This document shows positions 1-5,559 of a stretch of 6,430 nucleotides of DNA, piece by piece. Source of the DNA: Oscillospiraceae bacterium (GTDB taxonomy: Bacteria; Bacillota; Clostridia; Oscillospirales; Ruminococcaceae). How positions within the stretch are numbered: the stretch's first letter is position 1; each line of letters begins with the position of its first letter. The notes beneath the pieces were generated by a model. The model was not told the origin of the DNA and did no database searches. It saw only the letters and a program-made list of their open reading frames with translations. The position numbers and the translations under genes were made by a program. The stretch covers positions 1-6,430 of the forward strand of contig JAGBFZ010000289.1 of NCBI GenBank assembly GCA_018110855.1, written 5' to 3'.

Positions 1-753
1 GGTGGCAATAACCGTATCATCCTCTGCACCGACGGTGATCTGAACGTAGGTATATCCGATGAAAACGAGCTGAAGTCGCTTATTGAGAAGAAGAGAAAAA
101 GCGGCGTGTATTTCACCGTTTTAGGCTTCGGCAAGGGCAATATCAAGGATAACAAAATGGAGACTCTCGCAGACAACGGCAACGGAAGCTATCATTATAT
201 CGACTGCTCAGCAGAGGCAAACAAGGTGCTTGTGGAGGAGCGCACCGAGACTATATTTACAATGGCAAAGGACGTAAAGCTCCAGACCGAGTTCAATCCG
301 GGCAGAGTTAAGTCCTACCGTCTGATAGGATACGATAACCGCCGCCTTAACAACGAGGATTTTTCCAATGACAAAAAGGACGCCGGCGAGGTAGGTGCAG
401 GTCAGAGCGTGACTGTGCTTTATGAGATAATCCCCGCAGAGGGAAATGAGAGCAGCGGACTTAAATATCAGAAGCCCGCAGGCTCAGATGAATGGTGCAC
501 CGTAAAGATACGCTATAAAGAACCCGTCGGCTCAAAATCAAAGCTTATCACAAAGGCTGTGGACGACAGCGTATACCGCTCCTCTCCGTCAGCTATGACA
601 AAGCGTGCCTGCGCAGCCGCAGCGTTCGGAATGTATCTCAAGGACAGCGAATACAAGGGAACCTCAACTCCTCAGAAAGCGTATAATCTTACCGATGATA
701 AAGCGTTTAAAAAGCTGATAATGCAATACATCAATAACAATAAGAAGAAATAA
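1..753 (+). CDS. von Willebrand factor A domain protein, YfbK-type, 5'-truncated by the window edge
   Basis: The frame is open from base 1 to the TAA at 751-753, giving 250 visible residues; the true start lies upstream. The visible part begins inside a VWA domain: hydrophobic strand RIILCTDGD (residues 5-13), whose Asp11 fits the last metal-contacting Asp of a MIDAS site, then strand VYFTVLGFG and a helix ending in a GSYHYID segment. The DxSxS part of the MIDAS site would be outside the window. The second half (VTVLYEIIPA, VKIRYKEP, AAAAFGMYLKDSEYKG) matches the C-terminal region typical of YfbK-like proteins. These are usually secreted or lipid-anchored, with poorly defined roles in binding or complex assembly. 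GTG at 106 lies in the middle of the VWA fold and is not the real start. The next gene starts 14 nt after the stop, which suggests co-transcription. The family is secure; the function is unknown. Confidence 0.88.
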   Translation, partial: GGNNRIILCTDGDLNVGISDENELKSLIEKKRKSGVYFTVLGFGKGNIKDNKMETLADNGNGSYHYIDCSAEANKVLVEERTETIFTMAKDVKLQTEFNPGRVKSYRLIGYDNRRLNNEDFSNDKKDAGEVGAGQSVTVLYEIIPAEGNESSGLKYQKPAGSDEWCTVKIRYKEPVGSKSKLITKAVDDSVYRSSPSAMTKRACAAAAFGMYLKDSEYKGTSTPQKAYNLTDDKAFKKLIMQYINNNKKK

Positions 754-754
754 C

Positions 755-760
755 AGGGGG
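755..760 (+). promoter_or_regulatory. Ribosome binding site that favours ATG 768 over ATG 762
   Basis: AGGGGG lies 1 nt before the ATG at 762 but 7 nt before the ATG at 768. Only the second spacing is normal. The protein from 768 also begins directly with MKKLL, a standard signal-peptide start. Confidence 0.6.
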
Positions 761-767
761 CATGGCA

Positions 768-1544
768 ATGAAAAAGCTGTTATCTGCTGCGGCAGCGGCA
801 ATAATGTGCCTTAGTATGTGCGGAGCTGTTTCGGCAGATGTGATAATCGAGCCTGCCGATGATTTTTACAGCAGTCACAGAAACGAGATCGAATATTCGG
901 GAAACGGGCGCATAGGGCGGCAGTATGTCCTGACGGAAGAAACCGACGCTTACAATGAGCCGAACGGCAAAAAGACGGGGACCTTTTCTGCGGGAAAATC
1001 TCCATGGATAAATTATATCTACACAGATAAAAACGGAAAAAAGTGGGGCGGCGGCTTTGACTCTTCGGGCGCGGATAAACTTTTCTGGATATGCCTCGAG
1101 GGACTTGAGGCGGTTTATGATAACTATGCCTTCACCGAGGAGCATAAGGACGAAATTACCGAAAATACGGAAAAGAAATATGATTCCTTGAAAGCGGAGG
1201 GAACGATATATCTCTGGAAATACCCCGGAAGCACGGAGAATATTTCCATGGAAAATCACCCCGATGATCTTGGCAGCTATGTAAGTGAGCTTTACACCGA
1301 TAAAGCGGGTGATGAATGGGGATATATCGGTTATATCTGGGGACAGCAGGGCTGGCTGTATCTTTCTGACCCTGAAGCCCCGTCTCCCTGCTCTGAGGAC
1401 GTTTCCGCAGGAGCGATGATGACCGACAGCGTTTATGAGGAAACAGCCTCGGAAGGCGGATATACCGCAGCAGCTGTTCTTGCCCTTGCAGCAGCGGCAG
1501 GCTCTGCGGGACTTGTTGCTGTGTTAAATAAAAAAGCCAAATAA
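768..1544 (+). CDS. Secreted, C-terminally membrane-anchored protein with two SH3-like repeats, unknown function
   Basis: A 258-residue protein. Residues 1-23 form a signal peptide: basic MKK, an Ala-rich hydrophobic core, and a likely signal peptidase I site AVSA|D. The mature part holds two related segments, about residues 52-116 and 146-200. Each has an early aromatic strand, then Y-T-D-K-x-G-x-x-W-G (about 85-94 and 176-185), then an aromatic/Gly strand and a W-x-x-L or W-L-Y-L ending. This looks like a duplicated bacterial SH3-like fold of the kind used to bind wall peptides or glycans; the fold is inferred. A polar, acidic linker (about 201-231) leads to a hydrophobic segment (about 232-253) and a basic KKAK tail, so the protein should face outward and be held in the membrane. 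There is no LPxTG motif. It probably shares a transcript with the upstream VWA gene, and a terminator begins 6 nt after its stop. I do not recognise a named family. ATG 762 is an alternative start adding two residues. Confidence 0.82.
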   Translation: MKKLLSAAAAAIMCLSMCGAVSADVIIEPADDFYSSHRNEIEYSGNGRIGRQYVLTEETDAYNEPNGKKTGTFSAGKSPWINYIYTDKNGKKWGGGFDSSGADKLFWICLEGLEAVYDNYAFTEEHKDEITENTEKKYDSLKAEGTIYLWKYPGSTENISMENHPDDLGSYVSELYTDKAGDEWGYIGYIWGQQGWLYLSDPEAPSPCSEDVSAGAMMTDSVYEETASEGGYTAAAVLALAAAAGSAGLVAVLNKKAK

Positions 1545-1549
1545 AAAAG

Positions 1550-1597
1550 AAATGTCCTTCTCATTACCATAAGGAGAGAGGGGCATTTTTCTCTTTT
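1550..1597 (+). terminator. Rho-independent terminator, possibly bidirectional
   Basis: A 13-bp stem pairs 1550-1562 with 1576-1588 (two G-T wobbles) around a 13-nt loop. It is followed by a T-rich run, TTTTT then CTCTTTT, up to about 1597. It starts 6 nt after the stop of the SH3-like protein gene and separates that unit from the glycan operon. On the left the stem is flanked by an A6 run, which reads as T6 on the minus strand, so it could also stop leftward transcription. No minus-strand gene that would need this is visible. Confidence 0.85.
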
Positions 1598-1613
1598 ATC
1601 GGTAAGGCACTGA

Positions 1614-1684
1614 AAATTATGCATTTAGCATATTGACAATGAGCTGTATTTCATTTATAATAAATTATGTATTTGTAAATTATG
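1614..1684 (+). repeat. Three AAATTATG direct repeats around the promoter (candidate operator)
   Basis: AAATTATG occurs at 1614-1621, 1662-1669 and 1677-1684. The first two copies extend to 13 bp with one mismatch (AAATTATG, then C or T, then ATTT; 1614-1626 and 1662-1674). They bracket the promoter: one sits upstream of the -35 box, one immediately after the -10 box over the likely transcription start, and the third in the early leader. This placement would suit a repressor or looping regulator, but the sequence is AT-rich and chance repeats are possible. Confidence 0.35.
1633..1661 (+). promoter_or_regulatory. Consensus sigma-A promoter of the glycan operon
   Basis: The -35 box TTGACA is at 1633-1638 and the -10 box TATAAT at 1656-1661. 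Both are exact consensus hexamers with the ideal 17-bp spacer. Transcription should start near 1668, leaving a leader of about 85 nt before the TTG start at 1753. It lies just past the terminator of the preceding unit, as expected for the first promoter of a new operon. Confidence 0.85.
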
Positions 1685-1740
1685 CTCTGAAGATCATTTC
1701 TTACATTTCAATATTACGTCTGAAAATGCCGCATTAAAAC

Positions 1741-1746
1741 GGAGGG
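1741..1746 (+). promoter_or_regulatory. Ribosome binding site supporting a TTG start
   Basis: GGAGGG is placed 6 nt before TTG 1753. No ATG or GTG in frame lies at a useful distance, so this site decides the rare start codon of the phosphoglycosyl transferase gene. Confidence 0.8.
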
Positions 1747-1752
1747 ATAATA

Positions 1753-2436
1753 TTGCAGGATTTAAAATCAGCAGAGCAGGCTGCTGCGGCTGAGGAAAAG
1801 GCAGTCTTCGCCTGTGACATAGGCTATAAAGAAAAGCCCGTCTATGACGTATTCAAGCGTTTAGGCGATATTGTCTGCTCTCTGCTGGCGCTTATCCTGC
1901 TCAGTCCGCTGCTGATAGGAGTTGCCGCTGCAATTATGATAGGCGATCCCGGCAATCCGATCTATACTCAGGAAAGAACGGGAAAGGACTCCAAAACCTT
2001 TATTATGTACAAGTTCCGCTCCATGAGGAAGGGTGCCGAAAAGGAACGGGACAGCCTTCTTGCTCAGAACGAGGCTGACGGTCCTATCTTTAAAATATCT
2101 GACGATCCCCGTGTTACCAAGGTTGGCAGATTTATCAGAAAAACATCTATTGACGAGCTTCCACAGCTTGTGAATATCATCAAAGGGGATATGAGCATAA
2201 TCGGGCCTCGTCCGCTGCCCACATATGAGCAGGAAAAATGCAATGAGTATCAGCAGCAGCGTCTGCTTGTTAAGCCGGGGCTTTCCTGCTTTACCGCTCT
2301 TGAAAAGAATTCTAAGGATGATTTCGATCATTGGATAGAGCTTGATATGAAATATATAAGAGAGCGTTCTGTTCTGACAGATATAAAAATAATCATTCGG
2401 ACAATTGGCGTGGTTCTGAAACTTAATAATAATTGA
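1753..2436 (+). CDS. Undecaprenyl-phosphate sugar phosphotransferase (bacterial sugar transferase, PglC-type)
   Basis: A 227-residue monotopic phosphoglycosyl transferase. By family, it moves a sugar-1-phosphate from a UDP-sugar to undecaprenyl phosphate on the inner face of the membrane, the first committed step of a capsule or exopolysaccharide repeat unit. Visible family marks in order: an Ala/Glu-rich N-terminal tail (1-28); one hydrophobic helix (about 39-63) broken by S51-P52, the re-entrant helix-break-helix; YTQERTGKDSKTF then YKFRSM (71-91); the catalytic Asp-Glu pair D134-E135 in SIDELPQL; and KGDMSIIGPRPLP (144-156). The length fits the minimal catalytic form without the extra N-terminal helices of WbaP/WcaJ proteins. 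The start is TTG, set by GGAGGG 6 nt upstream. It is the first gene after the consensus promoter, and the kinase-pyrophosphorylase gene follows after 14 nt. The sugar specificity (Glc, Gal, GlcNAc or other) cannot be read from the sequence. Confidence 0.93.
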   Translation: MQDLKSAEQAAAAEEKAVFACDIGYKEKPVYDVFKRLGDIVCSLLALILLSPLLIGVAAAIMIGDPGNPIYTQERTGKDSKTFIMYKFRSMRKGAEKERDSLLAQNEADGPIFKISDDPRVTKVGRFIRKTSIDELPQLVNIIKGDMSIIGPRPLPTYEQEKCNEYQQQRLLVKPGLSCFTALEKNSKDDFDHWIELDMKYIRERSVLTDIKIIIRTIGVVLKLNNN

Positions 2437-2450
2437 GAGTGAAGGATATA

Positions 2451-4385
2451 ATGAAAAAAGTTGAGCTTTTTGTGCCGGGCAGACTTTGCCTGTTCGGTGA
2501 GCATACCGACTGGGCAGGACGATACACCGACATAAATTCCGACGTTGTTCCGGGACTTGCGATCGTTACAGGTATTGATCTGGGAATATATGCAAGTGCG
2601 GAGAAAAACGAGATCTTCTCAATAAGCTCCTTCAATGAAAAGGGAGAAAGCGTGTCCTTTTCCTGCAAAATGGATTCGAAAACGCTCCGTGAAAAAGCTG
2701 CCGAACAGCATTATTTCTGCTATGCCTGCGGAGTGGCGGCTTATCTTATGGAGCATTATCAGATAGGCGGAATATCCATTAAGGTGAGCAGGGTGACTCT
2801 CCCCATCAAAAAAGGACTGTCCTCAAGCGCTGCAATATGCGTGCTGGTTGCCCGTGCCTTCAACGAGGTATATCGTCTGAAAATGAGCGTAAACGGCGAG
2901 ATGCAGGCGGCGTATCGGGGAGAGCTGCTTACAAAGTCACGCTGCGGCAGACTGGATCAGGCGTGCGCCTACGGAGTAAATCCCGTATGCATGGAATTTT
3001 CGGGAGATGAAATAACAGCAGAAAAGCTCAAGGTGGGAAAGGCGCTTTATTGGGTATTTGCTGATCTGAAGTCAAAGAAGAATACCAAAAAGATCCTGTC
3101 CGATCTGAATAAGGCGTTCCCGTTTCCTCAGACGGAGAAAGACCGTAATATACATGAGGCGCTGGGTGCTGACAATCACAGGATCATCTCTGAGGCTTCA
3201 AAGGCTATTGCGGACGGCAATGCTCAGCGGATAGGCGAGCTTATGAACGAGGCTCAGCGCATATTTGACGAAAAGGTGGCTCCGGGATGCCCCGAGGAGC
3301 TTTGTGCGCCAAAGCTCCATTCCGTTCTGAACGATGAAAGCATTGCAGGATATATTTACGGCGGCAAGGGAGTCGGCTCTCAGGGTGACGGAACGGTACA
3401 GTTTATCGCAAGAGACAGAAATTGTCAGGATAAGCTTGTGGAGAGACTTGATTCTATGGGCCTTGAGGCTCATGCCTTTACCCTTCACGCAAGCGACAGG
3501 GTGAGAAAGGCGATCATTCCTGTGGCGGGCTTCGGTACACGAATGTATCCCGAAACAAGATTCGTCAAGAAGGAGTTTCTTCCCGTTGTTGACAGGAACG
3601 GCATTGCAAAGCCTGTTATTATGTGCCTTCTGGAGGAGCTTGACGAGGCAGGCATTGAAGAAATAATACTTGTTGTGGGAAAGGAAGAGATCCCTACATT
3701 CAAGGAAATGTTCGGAAAGCCCCTCAGCGAGGATCATATTGAAAAGCTGCCCGAAAGGGTAAGAGAATACGAGAAAAAAATATCCAGAATAGGTAAAAAA
3801 CTGCGCTATGCAGTTCAGGAAGAGCGCCGAGGCTTCGGTCATGCGGTTTATCAGGCAAAAAAATTCATGGAAAACGAGCCTGTCCTTCTTATGCTGGGGG
3901 ATTTTGTATACAAAAGCAATCAGAATGTGAGCTGCACTGTTCAGACGATAAAAGCATTCCGCAGGTCGGAAGGGCGGCTTACAGTTTCCGTTAAGCCTGT
4001 TGAGCTTGAGAATGTTATCCATTACGGGATACTCACAGGCGCATTTGACGGCGGCAGAAGCTGTATGATGAACGTTGCCAAAATGGCGGAAAAGCCTACG
4101 GTCCGCTATGCAAAGGAGTATCTTGGAGTAAAGGGTCCGGGCGGAAAAGAACAATACTACTGCACCTTTGGTCAGTATGTTCTGACTCCCGATGTGTTCA
4201 GATATCTGGAGGAGGATATAAGAAAGCACGATGAAAGCGGCGATGACTCGGAGATACAGCTGACCACCGCATTGTGCAGAGTGCTTGATGAAAAGGGAAT
4301 GACAGGTGTTCTTATTGACGGCGAGAGCTTCGATGTTGGCATTCCTTCCGCTTATGCCGAGACAGTGGCTAAGTTCGGCAAATAG
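2451..4385 (+). CDS. Bifunctional GHMP sugar kinase / GalU-like nucleotidyltransferase fusion
   Basis: A 644-residue protein with two complete enzyme domains. Residues 1 to about 345 are a GHMP kinase: motif 1 PGRLCLFGEHTDW (9-21), a CGRLDQ segment with likely catalytic base D169, motif 2 LPIKKGLSSSAA (117-128) for ATP phosphate binding, and a Gly-rich motif 3 GGKGVGSQGDGT (about 304-315). GEHTD and CGxxDQ resemble galactokinase and other sugar C1 kinases. Residues about 352-644 are a GalU/RmlA-type nucleotidyltransferase: AGFGTRMYPETRFVKKEFLPV (359-379), GFGHAV (461-466), metal-binding D484 in MLGDF, AEKP (546-549), EIQLT (601-605) and FDVG (627-630). The domains are joined with almost no linker near residue 350 and no stop or frameshift. 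Inference: sugar + ATP gives sugar-1-phosphate, then UTP gives UDP-sugar, feeding the neighbouring transferases; the substrate and nucleotide are not settled. ATG 2451 is chosen because AAGGA at 2442-2446 lies 4 nt upstream; TTG 2433 and GTG 2439 are weaker options. Confidence 0.9.
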   Translation: MKKVELFVPGRLCLFGEHTDWAGRYTDINSDVVPGLAIVTGIDLGIYASAEKNEIFSISSFNEKGESVSFSCKMDSKTLREKAAEQHYFCYACGVAAYLMEHYQIGGISIKVSRVTLPIKKGLSSSAAICVLVARAFNEVYRLKMSVNGEMQAAYRGELLTKSRCGRLDQACAYGVNPVCMEFSGDEITAEKLKVGKALYWVFADLKSKKNTKKILSDLNKAFPFPQTEKDRNIHEALGADNHRIISEASKAIADGNAQRIGELMNEAQRIFDEKVAPGCPEELCAPKLHSVLNDESIAGYIYGGKGVGSQGDGTVQFIARDRNCQDKLVERLDSMGLEAHAFTLHASDRVRKAIIPVAGFGTRMYPETRFVKKEFLPVVDRNGIAKPVIMCLLEELDEAGIEEIILVVGKEEIPTFKEMFGKPLSEDHIEKLPERVREYEKKISRIGKKLRYAVQEERRGFGHAVYQAKKFMENEPVLLMLGDFVYKSNQNVSCTVQTIKAFRRSEGRLTVSVKPVELENVIHYGILTGAFDGGRSCMMNVAKMAEKPTVRYAKEYLGVKGPGGKEQYYCTFGQYVLTPDVFRYLEEDIRKHDESGDDSEIQLTTALCRVLDEKGMTGVLIDGESFDVGIPSAYAETVAKFGK

Positions 4386-4395
4386 AAAAAAATTT

Positions 4396-4399
4396 GAGG
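4396..4399 (+). promoter_or_regulatory. Ribosome binding site deciding ATG 4406
   Basis: GAGG ends 6 nt before ATG 4406. It overlaps the upstream in-frame TTG at 4394, so that TTG cannot use it as a start site. Confidence 0.6.
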
Positions 4400-4405
4400 T
4401 ACAGT

Positions 4406-5395
4406 ATGAACATTGTTTACGCAAGCGATGATAATTTCGCGGAGATTATGGGAATTTCCATGATCTCCTTGTTTGAAAGCAACAAGGATTGCGGGGAAAT
4501 TACCGTTTTTATCCTTGATGATGGGATAAGCGATGATAACAGATCAAAGCTTTTGTCCATCGGTGAAAAATACATGCGTAATATAATTTTCAGACCGATA
4601 CCGGATATAAATAAGCTTGCGGGCGTTGAGATACATACAAGCTCAAGGTGGTCGCTGAGTGCTTTTTCGCGGCTTTTTCTTGAAAAAATAATGGATGAGG
4701 ATATTGAAAGAGTCATTTACCTCGACTGCGATATGCTGATCTATGATTCGCTGGAGGAATTGTATAATACAGATCTTGACGGTAATTTCTGCGGAGGAGT
4801 ATTGGACTGCATCAGCAGATATCACAAAAAAAATATCGGTCTGAAATGCGAGGATAATTATATTAATTCCGGAATGATGGTTATTTCGCTGACCGAATGG
4901 CGGAAAAATAATCTGTGCGGTAAATTTGAGAGGTTTATAAATTCATATGGCGGTGATCTGCCGTATGTTGATCAGGGTGTGATAAACGGTACGATCGGCA
5001 GGAATATAAAAATTCTTGATCTCAGATACAATTGCTATACGGCTGTATATGATTTTTCATACAGCGATCTGATGATATATCGCAAGCCTTCGGGATTTTA
5101 TTCAATGAAGGAAATTGAGGACGCAAAATCAAATCCTGCCATCGTGCATTTTACAACCAGCTTTCTGTCTCTGCGGCCATGGATCGAGGGCTGCGGGCAT
5201 CCATATGCAGGGGAGTGGCTCAGATTCAAGGCAATGTCTCCATGGTCGGATACCCCGCTGAGAAAGGATAACCGTTCTGCCGCAAAGAAGCTGGCGGTGA
5301 AAATATATAACGCTTTGCCGAAGGGCATTTCGGTCAGGATCGCAGGGGCGCTTCATGCATGGATCGTGCCGATGCTCAGGAGGAAGAGAAAATGA
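4406..5395 (+). CDS. Glycosyltransferase family 8 (LgtC/GspA-like)
   Basis: A 329-residue retaining GT-A glycosyltransferase that should use a UDP-hexose (UDP-Gal or UDP-Glc in characterised relatives) with a divalent metal at the cytosolic membrane face. Family marks: N-terminal MNIVYASDDNFAEIMGIS strand-helix (1-18), RLFLEKIMD helix before the metal-binding DxD at D107-C108-D109 in YLDCDMLIYDSLEELY, NYINSGMMV (151-159), the DQGVIN acceptor-site motif (189-194), and HFTTSFLSLRPW (248-259), where His248 is the usual third metal ligand. The tail after residue 285 is rich in Lys/Arg with amphipathic stretches and ends RRKRK, as in LgtC-type enzymes that bind membranes through a basic C terminus. 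It follows the fusion gene after 20 nt and likely extends the lipid-linked sugar made by the first gene. The acceptor and the linkage beyond 'retaining' are unknown. Confidence 0.92.
   Translation: MNIVYASDDNFAEIMGISMISLFESNKDCGEITVFILDDGISDDNRSKLLSIGEKYMRNIIFRPIPDINKLAGVEIHTSSRWSLSAFSRLFLEKIMDEDIERVIYLDCDMLIYDSLEELYNTDLDGNFCGGVLDCISRYHKKNIGLKCEDNYINSGMMVISLTEWRKNNLCGKFERFINSYGGDLPYVDQGVINGTIGRNIKILDLRYNCYTAVYDFSYSDLMIYRKPSGFYSMKEIEDAKSNPAIVHFTTSFLSLRPWIEGCGHPYAGEWLRFKAMSPWSDTPLRKDNRSAAKKLAVKIYNALPKGISVRIAGALHAWIVPMLRRKRK
5378..5383 (+). promoter_or_regulatory. Perfect Shine-Dalgarno AGGAGG inside the end of the GT8 gene
   Basis: AGGAGG lies 8 nt before ATG 5392, which overlaps the GT8 stop (ATGA). 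It is the strongest ribosome binding site in the window, yet only a 15-codon frame follows it. It could be a leftover of a lost downstream gene or serve a short leader peptide. Confidence 0.5.
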
Positions 5396-5421
5396 ATCTA
5401 AAATCATCTTTTAGGTTCGTT
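5391..5421 (+). other. Intercistronic 13-bp hairpin at the end of the GT8 gene
   Basis: Bases 5391-5403 pair without interruption with 5409-5421 (two G-T wobbles) around the 5-nt loop TCATC. The stem contains the GT8 stop codon and the ATG at 5392. No T-run follows on the plus strand (AAAATGAAG comes next), so it is not a standard terminator in the operon direction. On the minus strand it would be followed by TTTTCTCTTCC and could weakly terminate. Likely roles are mRNA 3'-end protection, processing, or masking of the ATG at 5392. The stem is AT-rich and so only moderately stable. Confidence 0.5.
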
Positions 5422-5439
5422 AAAATGAAGAAGGAGTAA
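5392..5439 (+). CDS. Possible 15-codon leader peptide or remnant gene start
   Basis: The ATG overlaps the GT8 stop as ATGA and has AGGAGG at an ideal 8-nt spacing. The frame encodes MNLKSSFRFVKMKKE and stops with TAA. The peptide is short, basic and has no recognisable family. Translational coupling geometry plus early termination fit either a leader peptide or the first codons of a gene whose body was replaced when the following module arrived. The start codon lies in the stem of the 5391-5421 hairpin. Real translation is uncertain. Confidence 0.25.
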   Translation: MNLKSSFRFVKMKKE

Positions 5440-5442
5440 AGT

Positions 5443-5559
5443 TTGAAAATCAAAGATTTGGGGGCCGAGTTTTGTTTCTTCGGCTGTCGTCTCGATTTGC
5501 TGACGCAAACTACAAAACTCTCACGAAAGGATGGTCATAATTATGAGCGAACTTACTGA
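5443..5559 (+). CDS. Possible 38-codon small reading frame ahead of the LicD gene
   Basis: TTG 5443 has AAGGAG (5431-5436) 6 nt upstream, itself overlapping the end of the preceding 15-codon frame. The 38-residue product starts MKIKDLGAEFCFFGC and ends in a hydrophilic, basic stretch. It has two Cys and no known domain. Its stop overlaps the LicD gene start by 17 nt in a different frame, so if translated it could couple translation to LicD. It may equally be a chance frame over a structured leader. Confidence 0.2.
   Translation: MKIKDLGAEFCFFGCRLDLLTQTTKLSRKDGHNYERTY
5464..5520 (+). other. Competing RNA stems in the LicD gene leader
   Basis: Three pairings are visible. GCCGAG (5464-5469) pairs with TTCGGC (5479-5484), closing with one G-T pair. 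GAGTTTTGT (5467-5475) is an exact 9-bp inverted repeat of ACAAAACTC (5512-5520). TTTGC (5496-5500) pairs with GCAAA (5505-5509) around a TGAC loop and can sit inside the 9-bp stem. The first two share 5467-5469, so they exclude each other. No T-run follows. This resembles a switchable leader, but it matches no riboswitch class I recognise. The long stem ends 22 nt before the LicD start. Confidence 0.35.

Noticed and set aside
804..824. Lipoprotein signal (lipobox LSMC-G) in the secreted protein
   Set aside because: Met directly before the Cys does not fit the usual Gly/Ala/Ser, and a clean signal peptidase I site AVSA|D follows. The C-terminal anchor also makes a lipid anchor unnecessary.
780..1259. 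A minus-strand open frame opposite the SH3-like protein gene
   Set aside because: The plus-strand frame has a signal peptide, a repeat structure, an anchor and a ribosome binding site. The reverse product has no coherent domain pattern.
1725..1735. Small palindrome AATGC-C-GCATT in the operon leader
   Set aside because: An 11-bp element with a one-base centre cannot form a stable RNA hairpin and is short enough to occur by chance. It is too weak to call an operator.
1861..2331. A minus-strand open frame opposite the phosphoglycosyl transferase gene
   Set aside because: It is a shadow of a strongly conserved plus-strand enzyme gene with no features of its own.
2433..2450. TTG 2433 or GTG 2439 as the start of the fusion gene
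   Set aside because: ATG 2451 has AAGGA just upstream and gives the usual short lead into the PGRLCLFGEH motif. The upstream codons lack a ribosome binding site and overlap the preceding stop region.
3501..3503. GTG as an independent internal start for the nucleotidyltransferase half
   Set aside because: The nearest purine-rich stretch (GACAGG) directly abuts the GTG with no spacing, and the frame is continuous with the kinase, so a fusion protein is the simpler reading.
3198..4424. A 408-codon open frame on the minus strand opposite the fusion gene
   Set aside because: It lies fully antisense to a gene with clear enzyme motifs over its whole length, its product shows no domain or family pattern, and no promoter or ribosome binding site serves it. 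It is explained by codon use on the plus strand.
5391..5421. Rho-independent terminator of the glycan operon after the GT8 gene
   Set aside because: The stem is AT-rich and followed by AAAATGAAG instead of a T-run on the plus strand, so termination in the operon direction is not supported.
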